Below are positions 17,021-29,333 of a stretch of 64,000 nucleotides of DNA, piece after piece. A program made the translations under genes and the position numbers. A model generated the notes under the pieces. The model saw only the letters and a list, made by a program, of their open reading frames with translations. It ran no database searches and was not told where the DNA came from. The stretch spans positions 1 through 64,000 of the forward strand of contig NZ_SRRU01000004.1 of assembly GCF_004784465.1 (NCBI RefSeq), read 5' to 3'. Source of the DNA: Streptomyces griseoluteus. Lineage in GTDB: Bacteria > Actinomycetota > Actinomycetes > Streptomycetales > Streptomycetaceae. The stretch's first letter is position 1. Each line of letters begins with the position of its first letter.

Positions 17021-17482
17021 TCATTCGGACGCGCTCGGCGTGAGCTGGACGCGCCCGCCCTCGCCCGTGGTGAGGGTGAGCGCGCCGTCGTCGGTACGGG
17101 CGGTCAGCGCACCGGAGTTGAGGGCGCGGGTCAGCGCGCGTTCGAAGGTCATCCGCGGTTCGTCGCAGGCCATGCGGGTCGTGCGCAGGGTGCCGAAGTC
17201 GATCCGGCCGTCATCGATGGTGGTGGGCGCGGAGAAGGTGTTGCAGCCGAGGTTGCCGGTCGCGCGGCCCTCGTCGTCGATGCGGATGCGGGCGGCCGCG
17301 GGGGCGCGGTGAGTGGTGTCGCCCTCGGTGACGCTGTCCACCCGCCAGTCGGTGCCGGTGAGCTTCGGGGGCGGGGCCACCGAGCCGCTGCCGGTGTCGG
17401 CGGTGTCCGTCCCACAGGCCACCGCGAGCGGTACGAGCGCGGCGGCCACGGTCAGTGTCATGCGCTGCGTGTGCCGGTCCAT
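17021..17482 (-). CDS. META-domain (HslJ-like) lipoprotein
   Basis: 153 residues. Signal sequence with lipobox LAVAC (Cys23), then a single META/HslJ domain: LTGTDWRVDSV near residues 41-51, the signature GNLGCNTFSAP, and TRMACDEPRM. The two cysteines in the domain may pair. Anchored to the outer membrane face. Related proteins affect heat-shock or antibiotic tolerance, but the molecular role is unknown. An ATG at 17461 is also possible as start. Upstream gene at 17520 is on the same strand, 37 bases away. Confidence 0.85.
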   Translation of the reverse strand: MDRHTQRMTLTVAAALVPLAVACGTDTADTGSGSVAPPPKLTGTDWRVDSVTEGDTTHRAPAAARIRIDDEGRATGNLGCNTFSAPTTIDDGRIDFGTLRTTRMACDEPRMTFERALTRALNSGALTARTDDGALTLTTGEGGRVQLTPSASE

Positions 17483-17519
17483 ACCCCTCCGACGTGCGCG
17501 GCGCGGCCCGGGTTCCCCG

Positions 17520-18275
17520 CTATCCGCCGAGTGGCAGCAGCCCGGAGAGGTCGGCGCGCTCCCCGCTCGCGCTCACCTCGGCCCGCGCGACGGCGTCCGC
17601 CCAGGCCAGGCGTCCGGTGGCGAGGCGGACCCAGGTGAGCGGGCCGGTCTCGACCACGTTGGGCGGTGTCCCCCGGGTGTGCCTCAGCCCCTCGACGCAC
17701 TGCACCACGGCGTACGGCGGCACCCGCACCTCGGTGGAGCCGCCGGGCGCCTTCACGGCGAGGGCGTCGGCGAGCAGCCGGGTCGCGGCGGCCAGGGCGT
17801 GCCGGTCCAGCGGCACCTCGAGTCCGGGCACCGCGCCGGAGAGGTCGTCGGCGGCGAGGACCAGCTCGACGGCACGGGTGACCAGGTACTCGTTGAGCGG
17901 GAGCACCCCGGCACCGGTGTCCACCAGCGGGCTGCCCGGATGGTCGGCCAGCAGGGCCCGCAGATCGTCCTCGGCGGCGCCGAGATCGAGCGGTACGGGA
18001 GTGATGGCGACGGCCCTGCGCAGCGGCCACTCCGCGAGCGGCAGCGTCTGCTTGAACTGCGCCGGCCGCTCCACCGCCTGCCGCACGGCCACCACGGACG
18101 CGGCGACCTGCTCGGCCAGCTCCCGCACGGTCGCCCCCTCCCGCCGCGTGGGCAGGGCGAGTTGACCGGGATCGAGCCCCTCCACGGCCTCCCGCACCGC
18201 GCCGAGCTGCGCGAGCACGGCGGCACGGGTCCGGAGGGGGTCGTACTTGCGGGCACGCTTCTTGGCCGGAGGCAT
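17520..18275 (-). CDS. sterol-carrier / maleylpyruvate isomerase-fold family protein
   Basis: 251 residues. The N-terminal half has the four-helix DinB/MDMPI pattern (ELAEQVAASVVAVRQAVE) and the C-terminal third resembles an SCP2-like sterol carrier domain (VRVPPYAVVQCVEGLRHTRGTPPNVVET). Proteins of this type in actinobacteria are predicted mycothiol-linked enzymes; the substrate is unknown and the His metal triad of active MDMPI enzymes is not obvious here, so enzymatic activity is doubtful. The N terminus is very basic (MPPAKKRARKY). Confidence 0.7.
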   Translation of the reverse strand: MPPAKKRARKYDPLRTRAAVLAQLGAVREAVEGLDPGQLALPTRREGATVRELAEQVAASVVAVRQAVERPAQFKQTLPLAEWPLRRAVAITPVPLDLGAAEDDLRALLADHPGSPLVDTGAGVLPLNEYLVTRAVELVLAADDLSGAVPGLEVPLDRHALAAATRLLADALAVKAPGGSTEVRVPPYAVVQCVEGLRHTRGTPPNVVETGPLTWVRLATGRLAWADAVARAEVSASGERADLSGLLPLGG

Positions 18276-18292
18276 GGAGCGACCCTATGCCG

Positions 18293-18327
18293 GGACGGCC
18301 CCCGCCCGGGTGGGGCGGGGGCCGTCC
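18293..18327 (-). terminator. hairpin after purL
   Basis: 15-bp perfect stem (18293-18307 with 18313-18327) immediately before the purL stop codon on the genome map, i.e. downstream of the purSQL operon. Confidence 0.82.
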
Positions 18328-18334
18328 GCGGTCG

Positions 18335-20589
<2,255 letters not shown>

Positions 20590-20593
<4 letters not shown>

Positions 20594-21270
20594 GCGTTGA
20601 CCAGCTTCTTCAGGATCGAGGTGAAGAACGGGAGGCCGTCGGTGCGGCCGGTTCCGATCAGCGGCTCGACGGCGTGCTCGGGGTGCGGCATGAGGCCGAC
20701 CACGTTCCCGGCCTCGTTGGTGATGCCGGCGATGTCGCGCAGCGAGCCGTTGGGGTTGACGTCCAGGTAGCGGAAGACGACCCGGCCCTCCGCCTCCAGC
20801 TTGTCGAGCGTGTACTCGTCGGCGACGTACCGGCCGTCCATGTTCTTCAGCGGGATGTGGATCTCCTGGCCCTGGCGGTAGTCGCCGGTCCAGGCCGTGC
20901 CCGCGTTCTCCACCCGCAGCTTCTGGTCGCGGCAGATGAAGTGGAGGTGGTCGTTGCCGAGCATCCCGCCGGGCAGCAGGTGCGCCTCGGTGAGGACCTG
21001 GAAGCCGTTGCAGATACCGAGGACCGGAAGGCCGGCCTTCGCCTGCCCGATGACGGACTCCATCACCGGCGAGAAGCGGGAGATCGCTCCGGCGCGCAGA
21101 TAGTCGCCGTAGGAGAAACCGCCCGGCAGCACCACGGCGTCGACCTGCTTGAGGTCCTTGTCCTTGTGCCAGAGGGCTACGGGTTCGGCGCCGGCGAGGG
21201 TGATCGCCCGCCGGGTGTCACGGTCGTCGAGACTTCCCGGAAATGTGACGACACCAATACGAGCGGTCAC
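20590..21270 (-). CDS. purQ: phosphoribosylformylglycinamidine synthase subunit PurQ
   Basis: 226-residue class I glutamine amidotransferase that supplies ammonia to PurL. Catalytic triad: Cys in GICNGFQ, and His/Glu in MPHPEHAVE. The GTG start at 21270 overlaps the purS stop by 4 bases (GTGA) and the stop overlaps purL, so stoichiometry of the complex is probably set by coupled translation. Confidence 0.97.
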
Positions 21271-21530
21271 TCGGCGGCCCCCGCTACTTCCTCCACCTTC
21301 ACGGTGAAGTCTTCGATCACGGTGTTGGCGAGGAAGGATTCCGCCAGATCATGGATGCGGGCGAGCGCGGCCTCGTCGACCGGCCCCTCTACTTCCAGCT
21401 CGAATCGCTTTCCCTGACGGACGTCCGAGATCCCCGTGAAACCCAGGCGCGGCAGCGCACGCTGGACCGCCTGGCCCTGGGGGTCGAGGATCTCCGGCTT
21501 GAGCATGACGTCGACTACGACGCGTGCCAC
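21267..21530 (-). CDS. purS: phosphoribosylformylglycinamidine synthase subunit PurS
   Basis: 87 residues. A small structural subunit that docks PurQ onto PurL. Typical sequence [20 protein letters not shown] then [11 protein letters not shown]. Two in-frame GTG codons are possible; the one at 21530 is chosen because GGGAG lies 5 bases upstream, while the GTG at 21536 overlaps that site. Confidence 0.95.
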   Translation of the reverse strand: MARVVVDVMLKPEILDPQGQAVQRALPRLGFTGISDVRQGKRFELEVEGPVDEAALARIHDLAESFLANTVIEDFTVKVEEVAGAAE

Positions 21531-21844
21531 TGGCACTCCCGGTGTGTGGTGCTGAGCAGGTTCCTTCAGACTACCCGTACAAAATTTCTACGCGGGTAGA
21601 GTTGGAGGTTTCTACGTGACCCGCATCACGATCGGGTGTCGAAGACCGACCCCGGTGAAAATTTCTGGGAAAGTTCTGCGGGCCACTGGTGATGCCTATT
21701 GAGTCCGGACACGCGGAGGTATTCAGTAGGGCTTCCCATTTCATTGGCGCGCACTGTACAAATGAATTGGCAATAGCCGATACTCGGCACGTCATTGCCG
21801 GCTCGACACCGGTACCGACGTGCCGCACGAAGGGACCGATATCC
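21531..21844. other. divergent promoter region of purSQL and the lsr2-like gene
   Basis: About 310 bases, distinctly AT-richer than its surroundings (21575-21800), as expected for promoters and for a target of Lsr2-type proteins. TACAAAATTTC near 21580 and GAAAATTTC near 21657 are the most AT-rich points. No gene is supported. Confidence 0.6.
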
Positions 21845-22162
21845 GTGGCGCAAAAGGTCGTGGTCACGCTCTTCGACGACATCGACGGCTCGGAAGCGGC
21901 GGAAACGATCGCCTTCGGACTCGACGGCAAGTCGTACGAGATCGACCTGAACGAAACCAACGCCAAGAAACTGCGCAAGGCGCTCGCGCCCTACGTGGAG
22001 GCCGGCCGCAAGCGCGCCCGGTCCGGCAAGGCGTACCGGCAGACCGAGGTCGCCCCCGACCCGTCGGCCATCCGCGCCTGGGCCCAGGCGAACAAGATGG
22101 ACGTGCCCGCCCGCGGCCGCATCCCCAAGAAGGTCTACGAGGCGTTCAGCGAGGCCCGCTGA
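21845..22162 (+). CDS. Lsr2-family nucleoid-associated protein
   Basis: 105 residues. N-terminal dimerisation domain (VVTLFDDIDGSEAAETIAFGLDGKSYEIDL) and C-terminal DNA-binding domain (IRAWAQANKMDVPARGRIPKKVYEAF), with the RGR AT-hook-like loop that inserts in the minor groove. Lsr2 proteins bridge AT-rich DNA and silence horizontally acquired genes. By position beside purS it matches the second Streptomyces paralogue (LsrL, SCO4076 from memory) rather than the main Lsr2. The GTG at 21845 has AAGGGA about 11 bases upstream. It lies divergent from purS over an AT-rich gap, so self-binding is likely. Confidence 0.94.
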   Translation: MAQKVVVTLFDDIDGSEAAETIAFGLDGKSYEIDLNETNAKKLRKALAPYVEAGRKRARSGKAYRQTEVAPDPSAIRAWAQANKMDVPARGRIPKKVYEAFSEAR

Positions 22163-22181
22163 GCCCGAACGGGCTTCACCC

Positions 22182-22209
22182 CTCAGGGCCTGGACCCGCG
22201 GGCCCTGAG
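22182..22209 (+). terminator. terminator of the lsr2-like gene
   Basis: 9-bp stem CTCAGGGCC/GGCCCTGAG (22182-22190 with 22201-22209), 20 bases after the stop; a smaller hairpin AGCCCG-AA-CGGGCT precedes it. Confidence 0.7.
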
Positions 22210-22320
22210 ACTCGTTCACCTGTCGCCGCAGGGACCCGACTTGCGCAACCCCCCTGCTGATCGGCTAATGTCTGGCTCACGCCGAAGGGCAAGGCCGAAA
22301 GGCCGAAACCCACGGACCGT

Positions 22321-22392
22321 GCGGGTGTAGTTCAGTAGTAGAACACCCCCCTTCCAGGGGGGAGGCGCAGTGTGCGATTCCTGTCACCCGCT
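22321..22392 (+). tRNA. tRNA-Gly(TCC) with unusual D- and T-arms
   Basis: 72 nt; acceptor GCGGGTG/CACCCGC, D-stem GTTC/GAAC, anticodon stem CCCCC/GGGGG around CTTCCAG (anticodon TCC). The D-loop AGTAGTA lacks the G18-G19 pair and the T-arm has TGTGCGATTC instead of a TTCRA loop on a 5-bp stem; only CAG/CTG pairs cleanly. The acceptor, D and anticodon arms are intact, so I call it a gene, but a divergent one. Confidence 0.85.
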
Positions 22393-22471
22393 CTGGCACC
22401 GGTCATGACCATCCTTTTGGATCAGGTAGGCTGGTGCTCGCACCGATCGGTGGGAGCCGGTCGGGAGCAGT

Positions 22472-22544
22472 GCGGACGTAGCTCAGTTGGTAGAGCGCAA
22501 CCTTGCCAAGGTTGAGGTCGCGAGTTCGAGCCTCGTCGTCCGCT
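22472..22544 (+). tRNA. tRNA-Gly(GCC), copy 1
   Basis: 73 nt; acceptor GCGGACG/CGTCCGC, anticodon stem CAACC/GGTTG with loop TTGCCAA (GCC), normal TTCGAGC T-loop. CCA not encoded. Identical to 23100-23172. Confidence 0.97.
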
Positions 22545-22549
22545 CAGTG

Positions 22550-22581
22550 AAAAGGCCCCGGTCTTCGGACCGGGGCCTTTT
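22550..22581 (+). terminator. terminator after tRNA-Gly copy 1
   Basis: 14-bp perfect stem closed by a TTCG tetraloop, ending in TTTT (22550-22563 with 22568-22581). Confidence 0.9.
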
Positions 22582-22592
22582 GCATGCCGTCA

Positions 22593-23076
22593 TGAGGCTG
22601 AGATTTTCCCGGACCACCGGGGCGGTACTGGATCTCCGGATGCCGGGCGCCGGCGGTGTGAGGGTCGCCACAGCCCCGCGGGCCGAACTGCCCGGCTGCC
22701 AGGTGCTGATCGCGACCGGGTGCGGGCGGCCGGGTCACCTGAAGCGGGCGCTCTCGGCCGGGGTGCGGGGGTGCGTGCCGAAGACGGTCAGCGCCGTTCG
22801 GGTCGCCGGGATCATCCGCACCGTGCACGCCGGAAGCCGCTATGCCGAACCCGAGTTGGCCGCCGCCGCGATCTCCGCCGGAGACTCCCCGCTGACCGTG
22901 CGAAGGCCGAGGTGCTGGAACTGACGGCCGGCGGGGCGCCGGTCAGGGAGATCGCCGACCGGGCCGCGCTGTCACCGGGAACGGCCCGGACCTGCCTGTC
23001 CTCGGCCGTCGCCACGCCGGGCACGGAGAACCGGCCCACCGCGGTGTGTCTCGCACACCACCGGGGTTGGGTATAG
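22593..23076 (+). pseudogene. decayed NarL-type response regulator
   Basis: A receiver-domain remnant can be read from about 22620 (VLDLRMPGAGGVRVAT, then VPKTVSAVRVAGIIRTVHAG) up to SPLTVR near 22903. One base appears lost there (CGAAGG where a cgN-gag-gcc order is expected), and the LuxR-type helix-turn-helix continues in the next frame (AEVLELTAGGAPVREIADR, then the stop at 23074). The start and the first phospho-acceptor Asp region are missing. So the gene is truncated at the 5' end and frameshifted. It sits between two identical tRNA-Gly genes. A sensor kinase is not present. Confidence 0.82.
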
Positions 23077-23099
23077 TTGGCTCCGCGCCACGGCGCACT

Positions 23100-23172
23100 G
23101 CGGACGTAGCTCAGTTGGTAGAGCGCAACCTTGCCAAGGTTGAGGTCGCGAGTTCGAGCCTCGTCGTCCGCT
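23100..23172 (+). tRNA. tRNA-Gly(GCC), copy 2
   Basis: Same 73 bases as 22472-22544, here followed by an encoded CCA (23173-23175). Confidence 0.97.
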
Positions 23173-23179
23173 CCATGCA

Positions 23180-23209
23180 GAAGCCCCCCGGTTCTCACCG
23201 GGGGGCTTC
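23180..23209. terminator. shared terminator of tRNA-Gly copy 2 and purC
   Basis: 13-bp perfect stem GAAGCCCCCCGGT with complement, loop TCTC, in the convergent gap. Confidence 0.85.
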
Positions 23210-23231
23210 TCTCGTCCTGGGCCGACAGGGC

Positions 23232-24131
23232 CTAGGACCAGCGGGTGCCGGTCAGGCGCTCGTACGCCTCGATGTACTTGGCGCGGGTCGCCTCCACCAC
23301 CTGCCCGGGCAGCGCGGGCGGGGGCTGCTCGCTCTTGCGGTCCCAGCCGGACTCGGGGCCGGTCAGCCAGTCCCGCACGAACTGCTTGTCGTACGACGGC
23401 TGGGCGTGCCCCGGCTCCCAGGACTCGGCCGGCCAGAAGCGCGACGAGTCGGGGGTGAGCACCTCGTCGGCGAGGACCAGGGTGCCGTCGTCGAAGCCGA
23501 ACTCGAACTTGGTGTCCGCCAGCACGATCCCCCGCTCACGGGCGATGTCGCGGGCGCGGCCGTACACCGCCAGGGTGAGCTGGCGGAGCTGGGCGGCGGT
23601 CTCCGCGCCGACCTGGCGGGCCACCTCCTCGTACGACACGTTCTCGTCGTGCTCACCGACCTCGGCCTTGGTGGCCGGGGTGAAGATCGGGCCGGGCAGC
23701 TCCGAGCCGTCCACCAGCCCCTCGGGCAGCGCGAGCCCGCAGACCGTACGCGACTCCCGGTACTCCGCGAGGCCCGAGCCGGTCAGATAGCCGCGCGCCA
23801 CGCACTCCACCGGGACCATGTCCAGCGACTTGCAGACCAGGGTGCGGCCCGCCCAGTAGGCCGGGGCGCCCTCGGGCAGCTCGGTGCTGATGACGTGGTT
23901 GGGCGCCAGGTCACGGAGCTGGTCGAACCACCACAGGGACAGCTGGGTCAGCACCCGGCCCTTGTCCGGGATCTCGGTGGGCAGCACCCAGTCGTACGCG
24001 GAGATGCGGTCGCTGGCGACCATCACGAGGTCGCCCGCCTCGTCGCGGTACAGATCGCGCACCTTGCCGGTGTGCAGGTGCACCAGACCCGGAACCTGGA
24101 TCGGCTCGGGCTTTTCTACGAATCCGGACAC
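23232..24131 (-). CDS. purC: phosphoribosylaminoimidazole-succinocarboxamide synthase
   Basis: 299 residues, the longer SAICAR synthetase type. It joins aspartate to CAIR with ATP. Motifs: [42 protein letters not shown], and [13 protein letters not shown]. The GTG at 24131 has GGGGAGGAACC directly before it; longer starts would run into the neighbouring promoter. It is a separate purine transcript, convergent with tRNA-Gly. Confidence 0.96.
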   Translation of the reverse strand: MSGFVEKPEPIQVPGLVHLHTGKVRDLYRDEAGDLVMVASDRISAYDWVLPTEIPDKGRVLTQLSLWWFDQLRDLAPNHVISTELPEGAPAYWAGRTLVCKSLDMVPVECVARGYLTGSGLAEYRESRTVCGLALPEGLVDGSELPGPIFTPATKAEVGEHDENVSYEEVARQVGAETAAQLRQLTLAVYGRARDIARERGIVLADTKFEFGFDDGTLVLADEVLTPDSSRFWPAESWEPGHAQPSYDKQFVRDWLTGPESGWDRKSEQPPPALPGQVVEATRAKYIEAYERLTGTRWS

Positions 24132-24201
24132 GGTTCCTCCCCGTGGTTCTGTCCAACTGCCTCGATTCTCCCGTATGCCGGGGACGGGGCAGGTGGCAGG
24201 G

Positions 24202-25707
24202 TCAGTCCCGCTTGCAGATACGGTCCAGCAGGTTGGCGGTGGCGCGCTGGACACGGGCGTCCACATGGCCGGGCCGGTCCAGCGCGGGGGACCAGGCGAA
24301 GGTGCCGGAGGCGAAGACCCAGGCGCCGGAGGGGGCGCGGTACAGGGAGGTCTCCTGGTGGCGCCGGACGCCCTCGCCGTCGGTGTAGGGGGAGTGCGCG
24401 AGCAGCACGCGCTCCTCGTGCTCGGGCAGGGCGGTGCGCGGGAAGTACCGGTCGGCCTCGCCCGCGACCAGGCCCGCGATCTCGTCGCCCTCGCGGGCGC
24501 CGGTGGCGTCCCACAGCCAGTGCCCGGCGTTGCGGACGATCAGCGGATGCGGCTCGGGCACCCGGCCCGCGTACTGGATGCCGATCACCTGCTGTTCGGG
24601 GCGGTCGATCTCCCGCCACAGCACCGGCTTTCCGGGGCCCTTGCGCTTGCGGCAGGTCAGCAGCCGGTCCGGCACCCCGGACGCGGAGGGCGACAACTCC
24701 ACCTGCCAGTACATGGTGTTAGCCGACAGGAAGACCAGCGAGGTCCCCCGGTCGCGGGCCTCCTCCACCGCCCGCCGCATCGGCGCCGACCAGTACTCGT
24801 CGTGGCCGGGGAAGACCAGGCCCCGGTACCGGGTGGGGTCGATCCGGCCGGCGTGCAGATCACGGGCGTCGGCGTAGGCGAGGTCGTAGCCGTAGCGCTC
24901 GGCCCAGCGGATGAAGTCGTATGCGTGGCCCACGTGCAGGGGCAGGCCCGCACCGGCGTAGGGGCGGTCGAAGGAGACGGTGGTGGCGGCGTCGGCCTCG
25001 CCGAGCAGGGAGCCCTTCTCGTCCCAGGCGTGGTAGAGGCTGGCCCCGGTGCGACCGTCCTCCGGGTAGAGGTTGTACGCCTGCCAGGTGATGTCCGGGA
25101 GCAGCAGGAGCAGGTCGGCGGGCTCGTCGTCGCGGACCGTGAAGGGGATGTGGGAGCGGTAGCCGTCGGCGGTGGTGAGGACCGCGACGTACGCCCCGAC
25201 CCGCCACTCGGCGGGCACCTGCAGGCGCCAGGACAGCCACCAGTGGTGACAGGAGACCGTACGGTCGGCGGCGAGCGGCGCGGACTGGACGATGCCGGAG
25301 AGCCGGGGGCTGGTGGTGATCTTCGCGGCGCCGTGCCCGGCGTAGTGGCCGATCCGGTAGATGTCGACGCTGAACTCCTGCGGCGGGTCGACCGTGATGT
25401 GGAAGTCGATCGCCTCGCCGGGGGCGACCGCGCCGGTGGACGCGAACCCCTTGATCTGGCGGCCCACGTCGTCGGCCGAGCGCGGGCCGGGTCCGGCCGA
25501 ACGCGGCGCCGGGACACGCGCGCCGGGCCGGCCGGACCGGGTGGTGGCCGGCTGGATGGGGTCGACGTACCAGGGCACCACGTGTCCGGTGTCGTCGAAG
25601 TAGGTCTCACTGCCGCGCAGCCAGGGCACCGGGCCCAGGCCGAAGGGATCGGTGACGGCGTGCGCCAGCGCTCCCGACTCCCACCGGCGGATGTGCTCCG
25701 AGGTCAT
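24202..25707 (-). CDS. N,N-dimethylformamidase large-subunit-like protein
   Basis: 501 residues resembling the C-terminal domain of the beta (large) subunit of N,N-dimethylformamidase, a family widespread in Streptomyces as stand-alone proteins. The central part has an Ig/beta-sandwich-like segment ([20 protein letters not shown]), then a class I amidotransferase-like region with [15 protein letters not shown] and [22 protein letters not shown]. In DMFase, Tyr/Glu ligands hold iron; I see no proof of catalytic function here. The ATG at 25707 has GGGAGGGGG 7 bases upstream. No signal peptide. It is probably monocistronic, with purC 70 bases downstream on the same strand. Confidence 0.75.
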   Translation of the reverse strand: MTSEHIRRWESGALAHAVTDPFGLGPVPWLRGSETYFDDTGHVVPWYVDPIQPATTRSGRPGARVPAPRSAGPGPRSADDVGRQIKGFASTGAVAPGEAIDFHITVDPPQEFSVDIYRIGHYAGHGAAKITTSPRLSGIVQSAPLAADRTVSCHHWWLSWRLQVPAEWRVGAYVAVLTTADGYRSHIPFTVRDDEPADLLLLLPDITWQAYNLYPEDGRTGASLYHAWDEKGSLLGEADAATTVSFDRPYAGAGLPLHVGHAYDFIRWAERYGYDLAYADARDLHAGRIDPTRYRGLVFPGHDEYWSAPMRRAVEEARDRGTSLVFLSANTMYWQVELSPSASGVPDRLLTCRKRKGPGKPVLWREIDRPEQQVIGIQYAGRVPEPHPLIVRNAGHWLWDATGAREGDEIAGLVAGEADRYFPRTALPEHEERVLLAHSPYTDGEGVRRHQETSLYRAPSGAWVFASGTFAWSPALDRPGHVDARVQRATANLLDRICKRD

Positions 25708-26002
25708 GGACGCCCCCTCCCTCGTGTCCCCCGTTGCCAAAATGGCGTTGTCTGTGGTGCCAGGACCGGAACCCGGTGTCGTCGCCTGCCGTCTCGGGTG
25801 TGCTCGGTGCGCCGGATCGCTCGGCCGTGTGGGCGCGTGTCGTATGCCCGTGCCATGTGCGTGCCGGTCCCAGCACATCACATAACGCACGACTCCGGTC
25901 ACAGTTCGTTGCGAATTGGCCTGAAGTGGAAGGGGCTGCTCCGTTACACCGGTGGACGGCCGGGACTCCTGGTGCCCGGTGACGACTTCTGTGCCGCTTG
26001 GC

Positions 26003-27802
26003 TCAGACCAGCCGGACCGGCTTCTCCGGCCGTATCCCGCACTCGGCCAGCCAGGCGCGCAGCGGGGCCGGATCGCCCTCCTCGATCAGGCTGTGCACCT
26101 TGGGGGTGAGGTCGGCGGCGCGCTCGCCGTCCAGAAGCAGGGTGGGGCCGTCCAGCCAGTCCAGGCCGGGGGCGGCTCCGGCGGTGTCGACGGCCGCGCA
26201 GCAGATCATCGCGGTGATGTGCGCGGCGAGCAGTTCGCGTCCGGTGCGCGGGGGCTGGAGCGGGAACAGCGGCAGGTCGCCGTCCTCCCAGAGCGCGCTG
26301 TCGGGGCCCTGGGCCCTCGCCCCCCGCGGTACGGCGCTCTCCTCGCGCTCCTCGCGGGCGAGGGCAGCACTCAGGCGGGCGGCGAGGAGGGCGCTGCGCT
26401 CGGTGGCGGGGTCGGGGTCGGCGTCCGGGCTGTCGGGGGTGTCCGCGTTGTCTTCGCTGTCTTCGTTGTCGAGGGGAGCGGTGGGGGCCGGGACCGTGGG
26501 GGCGGTGTCGGCGGCGGGCTCGGTGAGGTGGTCCAGGACGCGGGCCAGGGTCGGGCCGCCGGGGTCGGGGGTGGCCGGGTCCAGGCTGGGGCTGACGCCC
26601 AGGGAGTCCAGCACCCGGTGCAGCCGGGCCGCCTCCGCGCGCCAGGTGCGGTCCACGACCTCCTCCGGGTACGCCTGCCAGTCCACCGGCGCCCAGCTCG
26701 GGCCCGACTCCGCCGGGCCGCCGTGGAAGAGGCGGGCGGTGAGCAGGGACACCGCCTCGTCCACCGAGCCGGGTTCCTCCAGCAGATCGCACGCCGGGCG
26801 CTCGCCGAGCCGGGCGGCGAAGCCGTCGGCCAGCCGGTCACGCCGGGACAGCTCGGTCAGCGCGGCGGCCACGCCCACGTCCAGCCGGGACGGCCAGCGG
26901 CCCATCCGCCACGCGGGCAGCGCCACCTTGGTCAGCAGCCGGTCCCAGCCCGCGTACGCCAGGCCGACCTGCTCCTGGGCGGCGATCCGGGGGCCGTAGT
27001 CCACGGCATGAGCGCGCTCGGCGGCGGCCGTGGCGACCCCGCGCTCCATCAGCGCGGCATGCTCCCGGCAGCCCCGCAGCAGCAGCCGGGCGACCCTGCC
27101 GAGAGCCGCGTACACCCCACGGGTCAGCGGGCTGCGGCCCGGCGCGTCGGCTACGGCCACCGCGGCGTCCAGACCGCGCACGAAGCGGCGGGCGGCGGCT
27201 ATGTCGGGCTGCGCGGACGGGCCCGTACCGGCGACGACCGGGGCGAGCACCGCGCGCAGTTCCGCGACTCGCATCCACCACAGGAAGGGCGACCCGATCA
27301 CCAGCACCGGCGCCGGGACGGCCAACCGCCGCTCGGGGCGGGCGCCGGGGATCACCGGCTCGTCGTGCGCGCGGGTGACGGGCGGGGCGTGCGCCGGGTG
27401 CGTACGGTCCTCGAGCCAGCTGTCGCAGTCCGGGGTGAGCGCTATGGCGGAGGGCGCGGGCACGTCCAGCCGGTCGGCCAGGTCGCGCACCATCCGGTAC
27501 AGGTCGGGGGCGGAGTGCTCGGACACCGGGACCGTGGGGCTCGCGGCGGGGCGCGCGCGGGCCACGACCAGGGCGATGCCGCCGGCCGCCAGCAGCACCA
27601 GGACCGCGAGGACGCCCACCACCCAGCGGGCCGTGTCCCAGCCCTGGCCGGTGAACTGGCCGGTGGCCGCGCCGGTCAGCAGGATCACCTCGGCGGCCGC
27701 CGGCAGCAGCGCCACGGCCAGCGCCCTGCTGCGCACCCGCAGCACGGCCAGCGCGCGCGAACGCGCGGCCCTGGCGCCCAGCTCCCCACCGGTTCCGGTC
27801 AT
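26003..27802 (-). CDS. membrane protein with degenerate M48-peptidase-like domain
   Basis: 599 residues. Two N-terminal membrane helices (about 28-50 and 60-82). The following region reads like an M48 protease before its active site (LYRMVRDLADRLDVPAPS, then PVLVIGSPFLWWMRVAELRAVLAP), but where active enzymes have HExxH after ELRAVLA this protein has PVVAGTG. No HExxH occurs elsewhere. The C-terminal half contains an acidic, Pro/Thr-rich linker (about 440-490) and a helical end domain. I infer an inactive pseudoprotease or a scaffold. GGGGGTGAG precedes the ATG. purD lies upstream on the same strand. Confidence 0.72.
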   Translation of the reverse strand: MTGTGGELGARAARSRALAVLRVRSRALAVALLPAAAEVILLTGAATGQFTGQGWDTARWVVGVLAVLVLLAAGGIALVVARARPAASPTVPVSEHSAPDLYRMVRDLADRLDVPAPSAIALTPDCDSWLEDRTHPAHAPPVTRAHDEPVIPGARPERRLAVPAPVLVIGSPFLWWMRVAELRAVLAPVVAGTGPSAQPDIAAARRFVRGLDAAVAVADAPGRSPLTRGVYAALGRVARLLLRGCREHAALMERGVATAAAERAHAVDYGPRIAAQEQVGLAYAGWDRLLTKVALPAWRMGRWPSRLDVGVAAALTELSRRDRLADGFAARLGERPACDLLEEPGSVDEAVSLLTARLFHGGPAESGPSWAPVDWQAYPEEVVDRTWRAEAARLHRVLDSLGVSPSLDPATPDPGGPTLARVLDHLTEPAADTAPTVPAPTAPLDNEDSEDNADTPDSPDADPDPATERSALLAARLSAALAREEREESAVPRGARAQGPDSALWEDGDLPLFPLQPPRTGRELLAAHITAMICCAAVDTAGAAPGLDWLDGPTLLLDGERAADLTPKVHSLIEEGDPAPLRAWLAECGIRPEKPVRLV

Positions 27803-28019
27803 ACGCGACGCTCACCCCCTGCCTGCCGATCGCGTGCTGTCATGGCGGTGCCCACTCCCCCACTGTGGCACCCGTCACTGACATCGCAATGCCGGTGGGC
27901 CAAGTGCCGGACCGCTTGCGCCGCACCATAGTTGGGGCCCCGGCCCCCGTCAGCCGGATAGCGCATTGCTCACTCGATGGAATGGCCTTGGTCAGAGCTG
28001 AGTGACAGACGGCAAAGGT

Positions 28020-28049
28020 CAGGCCCCGGATTTCGGGGTCCGGGGCCTG
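28020..28049 (-). terminator. hairpin after purD
   Basis: 11-bp stem CAGGCCCCGGA with complement (28020-28030 and 28039-28049), just downstream of the purD stop. Confidence 0.7.
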
Positions 28050-28067
28050 GGGTCGAGCGAGGGGCTT

Positions 28068-29333
<1,266 letters not shown>

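Noticed and set aside
21605..21622. GGTTTCTACGTGACC as a second parS site
   Set aside because: An additional T and several mismatches break the GTTTCACGTGAAAC symmetry.
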